A DNA stretch of 64,000 nucleotides, taken from positions 3,224,001-3,288,000 of the forward strand of contig NZ_PGET01000001.1 of NCBI RefSeq assembly GCF_002797975.1, written 5' to 3'. The position numbers and the translations under genes are program-made. The DNA is from [Clostridium] celerecrescens 18A. Its GTDB lineage: Bacteria > Bacillota > Clostridia > Lachnospirales > Lachnospiraceae. The notes below the pieces were generated by a model. It saw only the letters and a list, made by a program, of their open reading frames with translations. It did no database searches and was not told the origin of the DNA. Below, in pieces: positions 42,483 through 52,950 of this stretch; within the stretch, counting starts at the first letter, position 1, and each line of letters opens with the position of its first letter.

Positions 42483-43659
42483 AACACCAAACTTTTTCCA
42501 CCGTGCTTATGGCTGTTTCAACCAGTTCGCCGATCTTTTCCTCTAACTTTTCCTCTGACCGTTCGATCATCTTCAAACTCGGTTTTGTCACCGGATGCTT
42601 TGCCACAAAAATGGTACAGCAGTCCTCAAAGGGAAGTACGGAAGTCTCATAGGTACCGATCTTTTCCGATACATCCACGATTTCCTGCTTGTCAAAGCCG
42701 ATGACAGGACGGAATACCGGCATAGTGGTGGCTGCATCCGTAGCCGCCAGAGACTGCATGGTCTGGGAAGCCACCTGTCCGATACTCTCTCCTGTTATGA
42801 GTGCCATAGCTCCGCTCTCTTCTGACAGGCGCTCTGCAATTCTCATCATATAACGTCTCATGATGATGGTAAGCTCCTCATGAGGGCATTTGTCATAAAT
42901 GTACAGCTGGATATCCGTAAAATTTACAATATGAAGGCGGATCGGCCCGGAATATTTAGAAACCAGCTTTGCTAAATCGATTACCTTCTGTTTGGCACGC
43001 TCGCTGGTATATGGCGGCGCATGGAAGTAAACGGCATCAATCTTAACCCCGCGCTTTGCGATCATATATCCTGCCACCGGGCTGTCGATACCTCCGGATA
43101 AAAGAAGCATGGCTTTTCCATTGGTTCCCACCGGCATGCCGCCAGGACCTGGAATGACATGGGAGTAAATATTGATCTTATTGCGGACTTCCACATGAAG
43201 CATCACATCCGGCTTATGAACATCTACCTTTGTCTCGGGAAACGCATTAAGAACTAATTCCCCCAAATCCCGGTTGATCTGTTCAGAATTTACCGGATAT
43301 TTTTTGTTTCCTCTGCGGGCATTGACCTTAAAGGTGAAATTCTTATCCTCGTAGAATTCATCTACATAAGACAGCACCTGCTTCTTTAAATCCTCGTATC
43401 CATTGTCGTCCACCTGAACCATAGGGCAGATGGCGGCGATACCGAAGATACATTTAAACGCTTCTATGACCTCATCAAAATCATATTCTGACTCTGCATT
43501 CACATATATACGGCCTGATTCCTTGGAAACTATAAAATCTCCTTCCACCCGCTTTAAGGAGTGGCGGATCTGAGTTACCAGGGCATCCTCGAACAGATAA
43601 CGGTTCTTTCCTTTAACCCCGATTTCTGCATATTTAATTAAAAATGATTGATATTGCAT
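42481..43659 (-). CDS. thiI: tRNA 4-thiouridine synthase ThiI
   Basis: 392 residues: an N-terminal ferredoxin-like region (FLIKYAEIGVKGKNR), a THUMP domain (about 60-165) and a PP-loop ATPase with LLLSGGIDSPVAGYM. There is no C-terminal rhodanese domain, as usual in Firmicutes, so the sulfur must come directly from a partner cysteine desulfurase. That partner is encoded immediately upstream (43739-44893). The enzyme adenylates U8 of tRNA and replaces the oxygen by sulfur. A family 1 repeat fills the gap between the two genes. AGAGGAAAGG precedes the ATG. Confidence 0.96.
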   Translation of the reverse strand: MQYQSFLIKYAEIGVKGKNRYLFEDALVTQIRHSLKRVEGDFIVSKESGRIYVNAESEYDFDEVIEAFKCIFGIAAICPMVQVDDNGYEDLKKQVLSYVDEFYEDKNFTFKVNARRGNKKYPVNSEQINRDLGELVLNAFPETKVDVHKPDVMLHVEVRNKINIYSHVIPGPGGMPVGTNGKAMLLLSGGIDSPVAGYMIAKRGVKIDAVYFHAPPYTSERAKQKVIDLAKLVSKYSGPIRLHIVNFTDIQLYIYDKCPHEELTIIMRRYMMRIAERLSEESGAMALITGESIGQVASQTMQSLAATDAATTMPVFRPVIGFDKQEIVDVSEKIGTYETSVLPFEDCCTIFVAKHPVTKPSLKMIERSEEKLEEKIGELVETAISTVEKVWC

Positions 43660-43671
43660 CTGTTATCCTTT

Positions 43672-43722
43672 CCTCTCTCCTGCCCATGATTTTTGGGCAT
43701 AAAGGTATACCCGAAGGGTATT
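43672..43722 (-). repeat. Family 1 twin-hairpin repeat upstream of thiI
   Basis: One sense-oriented copy with hairpin 1 ACCCTTCGGGT and hairpin 2 GCCCAAAAATCATGGGC, then GGAGAGAGGAAAGG, which also supplies the thiI ribosome site. Confidence 0.85.
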
Positions 43723-43738
43723 TCCTCTTTCTGTAATC

Positions 43739-44893
43739 TTAGCCTCTCTGATAACGCCTTAAAACAGGCAAAAGCTCCTTAAGCACATCAATGCAGTAAT
43801 CCACTTCCTCTTTGGTATTATAAACCCCGAAGCTGAACCGCAGCGTAGAATCCAAAAGCTCTGGTTTAACGCCTATTCCCTTTAATGTTCCACTGACAGC
43901 CGGATGGTTGGAAGAGCAGGCAGACCCGGAGGACACGTAGATGTCCTTATCTTCCAGAGCATGCAAAAGCACTTCGCTTCGGACTCCCAAAAAGCTTGCG
44001 CTGACGATCTGAGGTGCCGACAAGTCACCGGGCAGGCTGTTTACCGTAACGCCGTCGATCCCGGAAAGCCTGTCTATCATATAATCTTTAAGCGCGATCA
44101 TAGACTGCATCTTCTCTCCATGATCCGTATACATTATTTTAGCCGCCACTCCCATGCCTGCGATTCCAGGAACATTTTCCGTACCGGAACGCATGCCTCT
44201 CTGCTGGCCGCCTCCATAAATCAAGGGCCTTATTTTCACCCTCTGGTCAATGTATAAAAATCCAACGCCTTTTGGTCCATGTATCTTATGGGCGCTGACG
44301 GATAAAAGATCAATCCCCTGGCGCTTTGGACGGATGACAAACTTTCCGTATGCCTGAATGGCATCTACATGGAACAGAATGGACGGATTCTTCTTTTTTA
44401 TGATCTTTGAAATGGCTTCGATGGGTTCCACCGCACCGATTTCATTATTTACATACATGATGGAAACCAGAATGGTTTCCGGGCGGATTGCCGCCTCAAG
44501 CTCTTCCAGACGGATATGTCCGCGGGCATCTACAGGAAGGTAAGTCACCGTAAAGCCCTGTTCCTCTAAAAACGCCAGGGGATTATACACTGAGGCATGT
44601 TCTATGCCGGTACTGATAATGTGGTTTCCCGCCCTTTTATTGGCCATAGCAGTCTCAATCAGAGCCATATTATTGGATTCTGAACCACCGGAGGTGAATA
44701 CGATTTCCTTTGGAGCAACTTTTAAGGTCCCTGCTATGATCTCCGCAGCTTCCTTCATATACTGTTCCGCTTCCATTCCTTTTTTATGCTTGGCGGAAGG
44801 ATTCCCGTAGTCCTCCGTCATGATTTTTACAACAATATCTCTTACCGGTTCCAACACTCTGGTCGTCGCCGAATTATCAAAATAAGCTTCCAT
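43739..44893 (-). CDS. Cysteine desulfurase (NifS/IscS family), ThiI partner
   Basis: 384 residues from the ATG at 44893, where the family start AYFDNSATTRVLEPV begins. The open frame extends 60 codons further upstream, but that part is only translated family 1 repeat with 17-residue periodicity. PLP lysine is in SVSAHKIHGPKGVG; the catalytic Cys is in SSGSACSSNHPAVSGTL. It removes sulfur from cysteine as an enzyme persulfide and most likely hands it to ThiI, whose gene follows, as with Bacillus NifZ. AGGAAAGGAA lies 10-12 nt before the ATG, itself provided by the end of the repeat. Confidence 0.93.
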   Translation of the reverse strand: MEAYFDNSATTRVLEPVRDIVVKIMTEDYGNPSAKHKKGMEAEQYMKEAAEIIAGTLKVAPKEIVFTSGGSESNNMALIETAMANKRAGNHIISTGIEHASVYNPLAFLEEQGFTVTYLPVDARGHIRLEELEAAIRPETILVSIMYVNNEIGAVEPIEAISKIIKKKNPSILFHVDAIQAYGKFVIRPKRQGIDLLSVSAHKIHGPKGVGFLYIDQRVKIRPLIYGGGQQRGMRSGTENVPGIAGMGVAAKIMYTDHGEKMQSMIALKDYMIDRLSGIDGVTVNSLPGDLSAPQIVSASFLGVRSEVLLHALEDKDIYVSSGSACSSNHPAVSGTLKGIGVKPELLDSTLRFSFGVYNTKEEVDYCIDVLKELLPVLRRYQRG

Positions 44894-44910
44894 ATATGGC
44901 TCGTTCCTTT

Positions 44911-45114
44911 CCTCTTCCCTGTCCATGCTTTTTTGGACATAAAGGTATGCCTGAAAGGCGTTCCTCTTCCCTGTCCATGCTTTTTGGACATAAAGGTATG
45001 CCTGAAAGGCGTTCCTCTTCCCTGTCCATGCTTTTTGGGACATAAAGGTATGCCTGAAAGGCGTTCCTCTCACTGCCCGTATTTCCGGGCAATAGGGGTA
45101 TCCGTACGTTGTTT
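44911..45114 (-). repeat. Four tandem family 1 repeats upstream of the cysteine desulfurase
   Basis: Three near-identical units (44911-44962, 44963-45013, 45014-45065) with hairpins GCCTTTCAGGC and GTCCAAAAAGCATGGAC. A diverged fourth unit (45066-45114) has arms ACGTACGGAT and GCCCGGAAATACGGGC. They fill the gap to the rsmE stop. Confidence 0.9.
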
Positions 45115-45126
45115 CTCCTGGCCCTG

Positions 45127-45864
45127 TCAGTCTTCCAGCTGGAAGGCCAGTACGGATACAATCGCAAGGCCGGCAGTTTCCGTCCTCAGGATCCGTTTTC
45201 CAAGGGTAATTGGTTTGGCTCCGGAATTCTTTGCAAGTTCCATTTCAGAATCCTCAAAGCCTCCCTCCGGTCCGATAAATATCCCCGCGCTCATTCCTGG
45301 CTTAATGGCTGACAGGATTTTCTTCGTCTCCGCCATATCCTTTGCGTGTTCAAACGGAATGACTGTTATATCAAGATCCTTTGCAAAGGTCAGAGCCTCC
45401 TGAAACGTCATGACACCGGTCACCTCCGGTATGATAAGCCGCTTGGACTGCTTGGCAGCGCTTTCTGATACCGCCCTCCAGCGGCGAAGCTTTGATTCTT
45501 CCTTTTTTTTATCCAGCCGCACCACGGCCCGTCTGGTCTGCACCGGAATGATCTGGGATACACCAAGTTCCACAGCCTTCTGGATAATTAACTCCATTTT
45601 ATCACCCTTTGGCAGTCCCTGAAACAGGTAGAGCCTGGCAGGAAGCTCAGCGCCTCCCTCATCCACCGACAGGATTTTGGCCGTAACTTCCAAAGAAGCC
45701 ACTTCCAGAATCTCACACAGATAATCTTTGTCTATGCCATTGCTGATTAAAACCTGTTCTCCGGCGCCCATCCGCAGGACATTCTTCATATGATTCACAT
45801 CCGGCCCCATGATCCGGATTGTATCTGCTCCAATCTGATCCTGATTAACAAAAAAGTGATACAT
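45127..45864 (-). CDS. rsmE: 16S rRNA m3U1498 methyltransferase RsmE
   Basis: 245 residues from the ATG at 45864 (MYHFFV...). The frame continues upstream to 45915, but that part overlaps prmA and does not match the family. An N-terminal PUA-like domain (HVxxVLR equivalent: NHMKNVLRMGAGEQVLISNG) is followed by the SPOUT knot with LIIQKAVELGVSQIIPVQTRRAVV, FIGPEGGFEDSEMELAKNSG and LGKRILRTETAGLAIVSVL, all standard RsmE motifs. It directly follows prmA, the conserved order. Confidence 0.95.
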   Translation of the reverse strand: MYHFFVNQDQIGADTIRIMGPDVNHMKNVLRMGAGEQVLISNGIDKDYLCEILEVASLEVTAKILSVDEGGAELPARLYLFQGLPKGDKMELIIQKAVELGVSQIIPVQTRRAVVRLDKKKEESKLRRWRAVSESAAKQSKRLIIPEVTGVMTFQEALTFAKDLDITVIPFEHAKDMAETKKILSAIKPGMSAGIFIGPEGGFEDSEMELAKNSGAKPITLGKRILRTETAGLAIVSVLAFQLED

Positions 45865-45884
45865 CCTTTTCCCCGTTCCTCTTC

Positions 45885-46841
45885 CTACTTCTTCCTGACT
45901 GTTATAGAAATCCATTCGCCCTGATAGGTGGTTTCCACAAGCTCAAAGGCTTCATTTTCCTCAAATGCTTTCTTCACAGCCTCTTCCTTCATGTTAATAA
46001 TGCCGGAAGTAATGAAAATAGCGTCTTTTTTCATGTGAACTGAAATTTCCTTCTGAAGAAGGATGATGATATCTGCCAGAATATTAGCTACCACTACATC
46101 ATATTTTTCAAAGCCTGCTTTCTCCTGGATCGCCCTGTCATCAATAATATTGCCCTGTAATACCTGAAACTTATCCACAGGGATCTCATTGGCTTCCATG
46201 TTTTCTTTAACAGCAATAATGGCATTTTCATCAAGGTCTGTTCCAAATACCTCTTTGGCACCCAGCTTTAAGGCAGTGATTCCCAGAATGCCGCTTCCGG
46301 TTCCCACGTCGAGGAGGGTTGTCTCAGGAGTAATATATTTTTGCAGCTGACGGATACAAAGCTGGGTCGTCTCATGCTGTCCGGTACCAAAAGCAGTACC
46401 CGGGTCGATCTCAATCAAAAGCTTGTCCTTGTGCTCCTCCGGGATCTCCTCCCAGGTAGGTTTGATCAGGATATCATCTACCGTAAATGGCTTAAAATAC
46501 TGTTTCCAGTTATTAATCCAGTCCTTATCCTCAGTCTCACCGGACACAATGGTACAATCCCCTAAATCCGTGAACATGGAAAGCTCCAAAAGTCCTTCTT
46601 CCACACGTTTTAACATGCCATCGATGTCAGAATCCGGCTCCAGATAGAAGCTGACCTTTGCAATGCCCTCATCCGGCGGAAGCTCCGGCAGAATATCGAT
46701 AAACATGCCTTTTGTCTCCGCCTCCGTTAGAGGGATGTTATCCTCGATCTCAATGCCTTCTATTCCGATTTCATCAAACATGCTGCTGACTAAATCCACG
46801 GCCTCTGTCGTGGTGGTCAGTGTAAATTTTTTCCATTTCAT
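45885..46841 (-). CDS. prmA: Ribosomal protein L11 methyltransferase PrmA
   Basis: 318 residues. The N-terminal substrate domain (LTTTTEAVDLVSSMFDEIGIEGIEIED) precedes a class I SAM domain with IDPGTAFGTGQHETTQLC, LLDVGTGSGILGITALKLGA and VVANILADIIILL. It trimethylates L11 in the cytoplasm. In many Firmicutes prmA follows dnaJ; here three extra genes separate them. Confidence 0.96.
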   Translation of the reverse strand: MKWKKFTLTTTTEAVDLVSSMFDEIGIEGIEIEDNIPLTEAETKGMFIDILPELPPDEGIAKVSFYLEPDSDIDGMLKRVEEGLLELSMFTDLGDCTIVSGETEDKDWINNWKQYFKPFTVDDILIKPTWEEIPEEHKDKLLIEIDPGTAFGTGQHETTQLCIRQLQKYITPETTLLDVGTGSGILGITALKLGAKEVFGTDLDENAIIAVKENMEANEIPVDKFQVLQGNIIDDRAIQEKAGFEKYDVVVANILADIIILLQKEISVHMKKDAIFITSGIINMKEEAVKKAFEENEAFELVETTYQGEWISITVRKK

Positions 46842-46850
46842 AGCAATTCC

Positions 46851-47597
46851 CTATCCTTTAATAATTTTGATAAACAGACACAAAAGCACCACTAAAACAA
46901 CCGGGCGCACAATCTTTAATCCATTTTTTACCACAAGGCCAGATCCGATATAATGGCCTGCTATGCAGAAAAGTCCTGATGCCAGTCCTAAGGGGATCAA
47001 AACCTTTCCATTTATTAAAAAAGTCGCCAATGCTGCAATATTAGAGGACAGGTTAATCACCTTCGTGGTGCCTGATGCGCTCCTGACATCCATTTTGGCA
47101 AATCCGGTCAAAATCAGCAGTAAAAAGGTTCCCGTACCTGGTCCGTAAAAACCGTCATAGCATCCAATGACCAGCGCTGCACCTATGCTGATCAAAAGCA
47201 TCTTTTTTTCAGGCAGGCTGCTCTCTTCCTCCTGATTTCCCAGGTTTTTATTCTTAAGAACATAAAAGGCAACAACCGGAAGCACCGCCAGCATCATACC
47301 CTTTAATAGCCGCTCACTTGCAAGCATGGATAAGTGCGCTCCGATTACAGAACCAACCACAGCAAAAAGTGCGGCAATCAGAGACAGCTTTGCTTTAATA
47401 TAACCGCCCTTTGCATACCTTGCCGTAGAAATCACCGTTCCCATGGTGGAACCCAATTTATTGGTTCCAATGGCCAAATGAGGAGGAACCCCTGCTGCCA
47501 GATATGCCGGAAGGGATATAAGTCCTCCACCTCCTGCAATGGAATCTACAAAACCCGCTAGAAAGACAAGAGGGCACACGATCAGATATTGGTACAT
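46851..47597 (-). CDS. TSUP-family exporter (TauE/SafE)
   Basis: 248 residues with seven to eight membrane helices. The family repeats are clear: FLAGFVDSIAGGGGLISLPAYLAAGVPPHLAIGTNKLGSTMGT in the first half and CYDGFYGPGTGTFLLLILT...SASGTTKVINLSSNIAAL in the second. TSUP members export sulfite, sulfoacetate or other organosulfur anions; the substrate is not predictable here. AAAGGAAAC precedes the ATG. Its stop lies 10 nt before the prmA start, so prmA may be cotranscribed with it. Confidence 0.9.
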   Translation of the reverse strand: MYQYLIVCPLVFLAGFVDSIAGGGGLISLPAYLAAGVPPHLAIGTNKLGSTMGTVISTARYAKGGYIKAKLSLIAALFAVVGSVIGAHLSMLASERLLKGMMLAVLPVVAFYVLKNKNLGNQEEESSLPEKKMLLISIGAALVIGCYDGFYGPGTGTFLLLILTGFAKMDVRSASGTTKVINLSSNIAALATFLINGKVLIPLGLASGLFCIAGHYIGSGLVVKNGLKIVRPVVLVVLLCLFIKIIKG

Positions 47598-47639
47598 AGG
47601 CTGTTTCCTTTCCTTGGCATCCGGTAACCGGACTTTCTC

Positions 47640-47668
47640 ATTATAGTATATGAACGTTTAGCTCTCAG
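47640..47668 (-). promoter_or_regulatory. Promoter candidate of the TSUP gene
   Basis: Minus-strand TATAAT (47645-47640) with CTGAGA (47668-47663) 17 bp upstream. A perfect palindrome CGCTTGCAAGCG (47705-47716) lies about 40 bp further upstream and could be an operator. Confidence 0.45.
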
Positions 47669-47719
47669 TTTTAAATCACAAGATATCATAACATACAATG
47701 AAATCGCTTGCAAGCGTCT

Positions 47720-47975
47720 AACATGTACGAAATTTAAAGGGTTATTTCGTAATTTATAAAAAAAAATATTTTTTTTGAAAAAGATGCAATAAAAACGGAT
47801 GCTGGTGCATTAACTAATTGAACGGATGAAAATAACTTTTGTTTCGTTCCGATCGCAAGGGCAAAAAAATATCAAGTAAACGAAATTCCTTGATGCATTA
47901 CACCCCATCACACCCGCCTGAGCGATTGGAATTGGAACAGGAACTATTTTCACAAATTACAAAGCAAAAATTTTT
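47720..47975. other. AT-rich gene-free gap
   Basis: Between the TSUP promoter region and the terminator at 47982. It contains long A/T tracts near 47755-47780 and no credible coding frame or RNA that I can identify. Confidence 0.4.
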
Positions 47976-47981
47976 GTAATG

Positions 47982-48041
47982 AAAACAGGGGACGCACCTC
48001 ATGGCCGATGCATTTCAGCCGTGTGGTGCGTCTCCTGTTTT
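47982..48041 (-). terminator. Strong hairpin terminator after the small unknown gene
   Basis: A 17-bp stem with one mismatch (AAAACAGGGGACGCACC at 47982-47998, GGTGCGTCTCCTGTTTT at 48025-48041) around a GGCCGATGCATTTCAGCC-containing loop, itself partly paired. It touches the stop codon of the upstream minus-strand frame. Confidence 0.8.
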
Positions 48042-48367
48042 TATGACGAAATATCCTGTTTCCCTTTTATGATTATCCACATATTGATCAACTGCTCTTT
48101 TTGTTTCCAGAACTGCATCCCAGCATATTGCCACAAAGGCCTGTAAGCTTCACTGCAAAGTACCTCTAAAGCACCTTTTATTGACTGCATATGCCGCTCC
48201 ATGAGATCCCTCCATTCAATACTCATCTGATAATCTCTTTGGTAAAATTCACTTAATGAAGGTAAACAAAGTTTATCGAACCGAACTTCCTCTCCATTAT
48301 TAAACATGAAATTCAAATGAAAGAAAAGGTACAGCAGAAAATTTCCGCCATACCTCTTAAAAACCAT
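48041..48367 (-). CDS. Small protein of unknown function (doubtful)
   Basis: 108 codons beginning 10 nt after the stop of the Asp-rich wall protein and ending exactly at a strong terminator, which favours a real gene. The composition looks protein-like (YQRDYQMSIEWRDLMERHMQSIKGALEVL would form a helix), but I see no ribosome site before the ATG at 48367 and recognise no family. A shorter start at Met21 (48307) is possible. Confidence 0.4.
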   Translation of the reverse strand: MVFKRYGGNFLLYLFFHLNFMFNNGEEVRFDKLCLPSLSEFYQRDYQMSIEWRDLMERHMQSIKGALEVLCSEAYRPLWQYAGMQFWKQKEQLINMWIIIKGKQDISS

Positions 48368-48377
48368 TCAAACAGAT

Positions 48378-48944
48378 TTACTGAATCCAGGCTCCGTCAG
48401 CCCCCACCTTATATCCGTCAGGAGTGGTCGTATTGGTGAGCAGCCTTCCCTTATAACCATCGGACATGGTGTTAAAGTAATAAGCCTTTCCGTCTACAAT
48501 CTGCCAGCCTATCCTCATGGTACCCATTGTACCGTCATCCATCGGATTTAAGTAATACCGGAAGCCTCCCTCATCTGTGTACCAGCCGGTCAGCATATGT
48601 CCTTCCCGGTTAAACCGGTACCATCTGCCATCGATATGCTTCCAGCAGTTCGAGGGCCAGCTTCCGTCACTGTACTGAAACCACCAGCCGGATGGGCTAT
48701 AACGCCATCCTCTCTGATAGCTGTAGCTCCCGGGACCATCATCATCGTCATCATCATCGTCATCATCCCAGCAGTCAAAGGATACACTTCCTTCAACCGG
48801 CCCTTTGTTTTTTGTGCCCGAGCCGTTCCAGCCTGGAAAATCCCGGACAGACTGCCCGTCAGCGGCCATGACTGACGCCGGAAACAAAGCTGCTAACCAT
48901 ATAACAACGGCTGTCAGGGCCAGTTTTTTTGCAAACCTTCCCAT
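48378..48944 (-). CDS. Small secreted cell-wall-binding protein with an Asp-rich stretch
   Basis: 188 residues from the ATG at 48944, with GGAGGGG 7 nt upstream. A signal peptide occupies about residues 1-28 (cleavage after VMAADG-like text). Next come a Gly/Asn linker and an uninterrupted run of ten Asp residues, then aromatic-rich repeats YQRGWRYSPSGWWFQYSDGSWP, GRWYRFNREGHMLTGWY and KAYYFNTMSDGYKGRLL. These are typical CW-binding/choline-binding-like repeats, ending in TPDGYKVGADGAWIQ. The same last repeat closes the two large surface proteins at 56.6 and 63.2 kb. The Asp run may bind calcium. It sits 40 nt after dnaJ, between genes (dnaJ, prmA) that are usually neighbours, so it looks like an insertion into that operon. 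Confidence 0.85.
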   Translation of the reverse strand: MGRFAKKLALTAVVIWLAALFPASVMAADGQSVRDFPGWNGSGTKNKGPVEGSVSFDCWDDDDDDDDDDGPGSYSYQRGWRYSPSGWWFQYSDGSWPSNCWKHIDGRWYRFNREGHMLTGWYTDEGGFRYYLNPMDDGTMGTMRIGWQIVDGKAYYFNTMSDGYKGRLLTNTTTPDGYKVGADGAWIQ

Positions 48945-48984
48945 ACGTTCCCCTCCATTTAAAACCATGTACCTTCCGGAATCC

Positions 48985-50118
48985 TTATTTAAAGATTCCC
49001 TTCTTTTTATGTTTGTCACCTTCTACTGTGCCGTTCATGGCTTCGTCAAACTTACGAAGCGCCTCTTTTTGAACCTCTGTCATACGCTCCGGCACTGAAA
49101 CCACCAAAGTGACAAAATGGTCGCCCCGAATTGCCCGGTTGCGCAGGGAAGGAACACCCTTTCCTTTTAAGCGCACCTTGGTATCCGTCTGGGTACCTGG
49201 CTTCACTTCGTATTCCACTTCTCCATCCACGGTCTTGATCCGGATGGTTCCGCCTAAAGCAGCATTTGCAAAGGAAACCGGGACCGTTGAGAAAATACTG
49301 GTATCCTGGCGTTTGAAAATCGGATGGTTGGATACCACTGCCTCTACCAGCAGATCCCCTCTCTCACCGCCATTGGTTCCCGGTTCTCCAGCACCTGCAA
49401 GACGCACGGACTGTCCGTTGTCAATTCCTGCCGGAATGGTGACTTTAAATTTCTTTCTTCTTGTAATGTATCCGCTGCCATAGCAATCCGGGCATTTGTC
49501 TTTAACAATTTTCCCGCTGCCTCCACAGTCCGGACACGTCTGAACATTCTGTATCTGTCCGAAGAAGGATTGCTGGGTATACATGATCTTTCCTTTTCCA
49601 TTACATTTTGGACATGTAACAGGTGAGGTTCCCGCTTTTGCACCGCTTCCGTGACAGGAGGAACACTCTTCCTTGAAATTGATCTCAATCTCCTTCTCGC
49701 AGCCAAAAATCGCATCCTCAAAGGTGATGCGGATGCTGGTTCTGACATTGGCTCCCCTAGATGGCCCATTGTAACGGGCGCTGCTACGTCCTCCGCCAAA
49801 GATATCTCCGAATATATCTCCGAATATATCTCCCATGTCCGCTCCACTAAAATCAAAGCCGCCAAAGCCGCCTGCTCCCCCGCTTCCGTCAAAGGCAGCA
49901 GAACCGAACTGGTCGTACTGACGTCTCTTATCAGGATCGCTAAGGACACTGTAGGCCTCGGAAGCCTGCTTGAACTTCTCAGCAGCCGCAGCATCTCCGG
50001 GATTTGTGTCAGGATGGTATTTCTTAGCTAATGCCCTGTAAGCCTTCTTAATCGCTGCATCATCCGCATCTTTTGGAATGCCCAGGGTTTCATAATAATC
50101 TTTCTTACTCTCTGCCAT
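48985..50118 (-). CDS. dnaJ: Chaperone protein DnaJ
   Basis: 377 residues from the ATG at 50118 (AAAGG 10 nt upstream). The J domain has [32 protein letters not shown] with the HPD motif. A Gly/Phe region follows, then four zinc-binding CxxCxGxG repeats ([37 protein letters not shown]) and the C-terminal client-binding domain. It stimulates DnaK ATPase. The transcript comes from the hrcA operon through a 200-nt gap with a hairpin (50261-50293) that could attenuate it. Confidence 0.97.
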   Translation of the reverse strand: MAESKKDYYETLGIPKDADDAAIKKAYRALAKKYHPDTNPGDAAAAEKFKQASEAYSVLSDPDKRRQYDQFGSAAFDGSGGAGGFGGFDFSGADMGDIFGDIFGDIFGGGRSSARYNGPSRGANVRTSIRITFEDAIFGCEKEIEINFKEECSSCHGSGAKAGTSPVTCPKCNGKGKIMYTQQSFFGQIQNVQTCPDCGGSGKIVKDKCPDCYGSGYITRRKKFKVTIPAGIDNGQSVRLAGAGEPGTNGGERGDLLVEAVVSNHPIFKRQDTSIFSTVPVSFANAALGGTIRIKTVDGEVEYEVKPGTQTDTKVRLKGKGVPSLRNRAIRGDHFVTLVVSVPERMTEVQKEALRKFDEAMNGTVEGDKHKKKGIFK

Positions 50119-50141
50119 CTTAGGTCTACCTTTCATAGATT

Positions 50142-50187
50142 AAGAACATTCGATTCACCTTCGGTTCACCGAACGGCCAAGTTCCCA
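50142..50187 (-). repeat. Family 2 leader repeat upstream of dnaJ
   Basis: Minus-strand hairpin TTCGGTGAACC-GAA-GGTGAATCGAA preceded by TTGGCCG and followed by TGTTCTTAA. It matches the copy upstream of the U32 gene, with paired changes in the arms. Confidence 0.55.
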
Positions 50188-50260
50188 AATACCCATCAGG
50201 GTAACTGAAAGCCTTCATTTTCTCTCGTCTTTGCTGAGGAACTCATGCCTGAAGAAATTC

Positions 50261-50293
50261 GGAAAAAGTGCTGTATCGCTACAACACTTTTCC
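50261..50293 (-). terminator. Hairpin between dnaK and dnaJ
   Basis: GGAAAAGTGTTGT and ACAGCACTTTTTCC pair on the minus strand around GCGAT, about 30 nt after the dnaK stop. No long T tract follows, so it may be a partial terminator or mRNA-stabilising hairpin. Confidence 0.5.
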
Positions 50294-50321
50294 AAAAGTC
50301 CTGTCTGCTGACCAGACTAGT

Positions 50322-52190
<1,869 letters not shown>

Positions 52191-52220
52191 CTAATTAATA
52201 AACAAAATATAAATGATTAC

Positions 52221-52270
52221 CTTTTTCCTGCCCATATTGGGCATAAGGTATACCTGAAATGTATTATCTG
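52221..52270 (-). repeat. Family 1 twin-hairpin repeat upstream of dnaK
   Basis: One sense-oriented, shorter copy: hairpin 2 is GCCCAATATGGGC and hairpin 1 is weak (TTTCAGGTATACC). It lies in the grpE-dnaK gap about 45 nt before the dnaK ATG. Confidence 0.7.
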
Positions 52271-52288
52271 CTTCCTGATGCCTCGTGA

Positions 52289-52939
52289 CTAATTTGCCAC
52301 CTGCACCATGGAATGCCTTACCACGCTGTCACGGTAAGTGTAACCCTTCTGAAGCTCCTGGGAGATTATATTTTCGCCCAGTGACTCATCTTCAATATGC
52401 ATTACTGCATTATGGAAATTCGGATCAAACGGCATTCCAACCGCTTCAATAGGTTTTACGCCGGCTTCCTCCAGCGTTTTCATAAGCTGTTTATATATCT
52501 TATCCATTCCATCTGCAAAAGGAGCGCTTCTTTCCTCCTCGGATATTGCTGCAAGACCTCTTTCAAAATTATCAACTACCGGAAGAATCCGTTCAACGAT
52601 ATCCTTAGCTCCGATTTCGAACATGGCTGACTTTTCTTTTTCTGTTCTCTTGCGGTAATTATCAAATTCAGCCATGGATCTCTGAAGGCGGTCGGTCAGT
52701 TCCTCTATTTTTTCATCCCTTGGGTCTTTCTTCTCTTTCTTTTTTCCGAAAAGGCCCTTTTTTCCGGATTCTTCTTTGGAACCCTCTTCAGCCATTTCTT
52801 CTTCCGGAACATATTCCTGGGTTCCATCGTCCCCGCAGGCTTCTGCACCTTCTATTTCTTTTTCAGCGAAAACGGCATCCTCTGTATTAACAGTCTCATC
52901 TGCCAGATTCTCATCTGTTTTCACATCTTCCATGCTCAA
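52289..52939 (-). CDS. grpE: Nucleotide exchange factor GrpE
   Basis: 216 residues, with a long acidic low-complexity N-terminus (1-75) and then a coiled coil (DEKIEELTDRLQRSMAEFDNYRKRTEKEKSAM) and the beta domain ending VKPIEAVGMPFDPNFHNAVMHIEDE, the GrpE signature. It exchanges ADP on DnaK. The frame begins with a TTG having AAAGGG 7 nt upstream; an ATG two codons later (52933) is the alternative start. Confidence 0.95.
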   Translation of the reverse strand: MSMEDVKTDENLADETVNTEDAVFAEKEIEGAEACGDDGTQEYVPEEEMAEEGSKEESGKKGLFGKKKEKKDPRDEKIEELTDRLQRSMAEFDNYRKRTEKEKSAMFEIGAKDIVERILPVVDNFERGLAAISEEERSAPFADGMDKIYKQLMKTLEEAGVKPIEAVGMPFDPNFHNAVMHIEDESLGENIISQELQKGYTYRDSVVRHSMVQVAN

Positions 52940-52950
52940 TGCTCTACCCT

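Noticed and set aside
44894..45073. N-terminal 60-residue extension of the cysteine desulfurase
   Set aside because: It is translated family 1 repeat (17-residue period); the conserved protein starts at the ATG at 44893.
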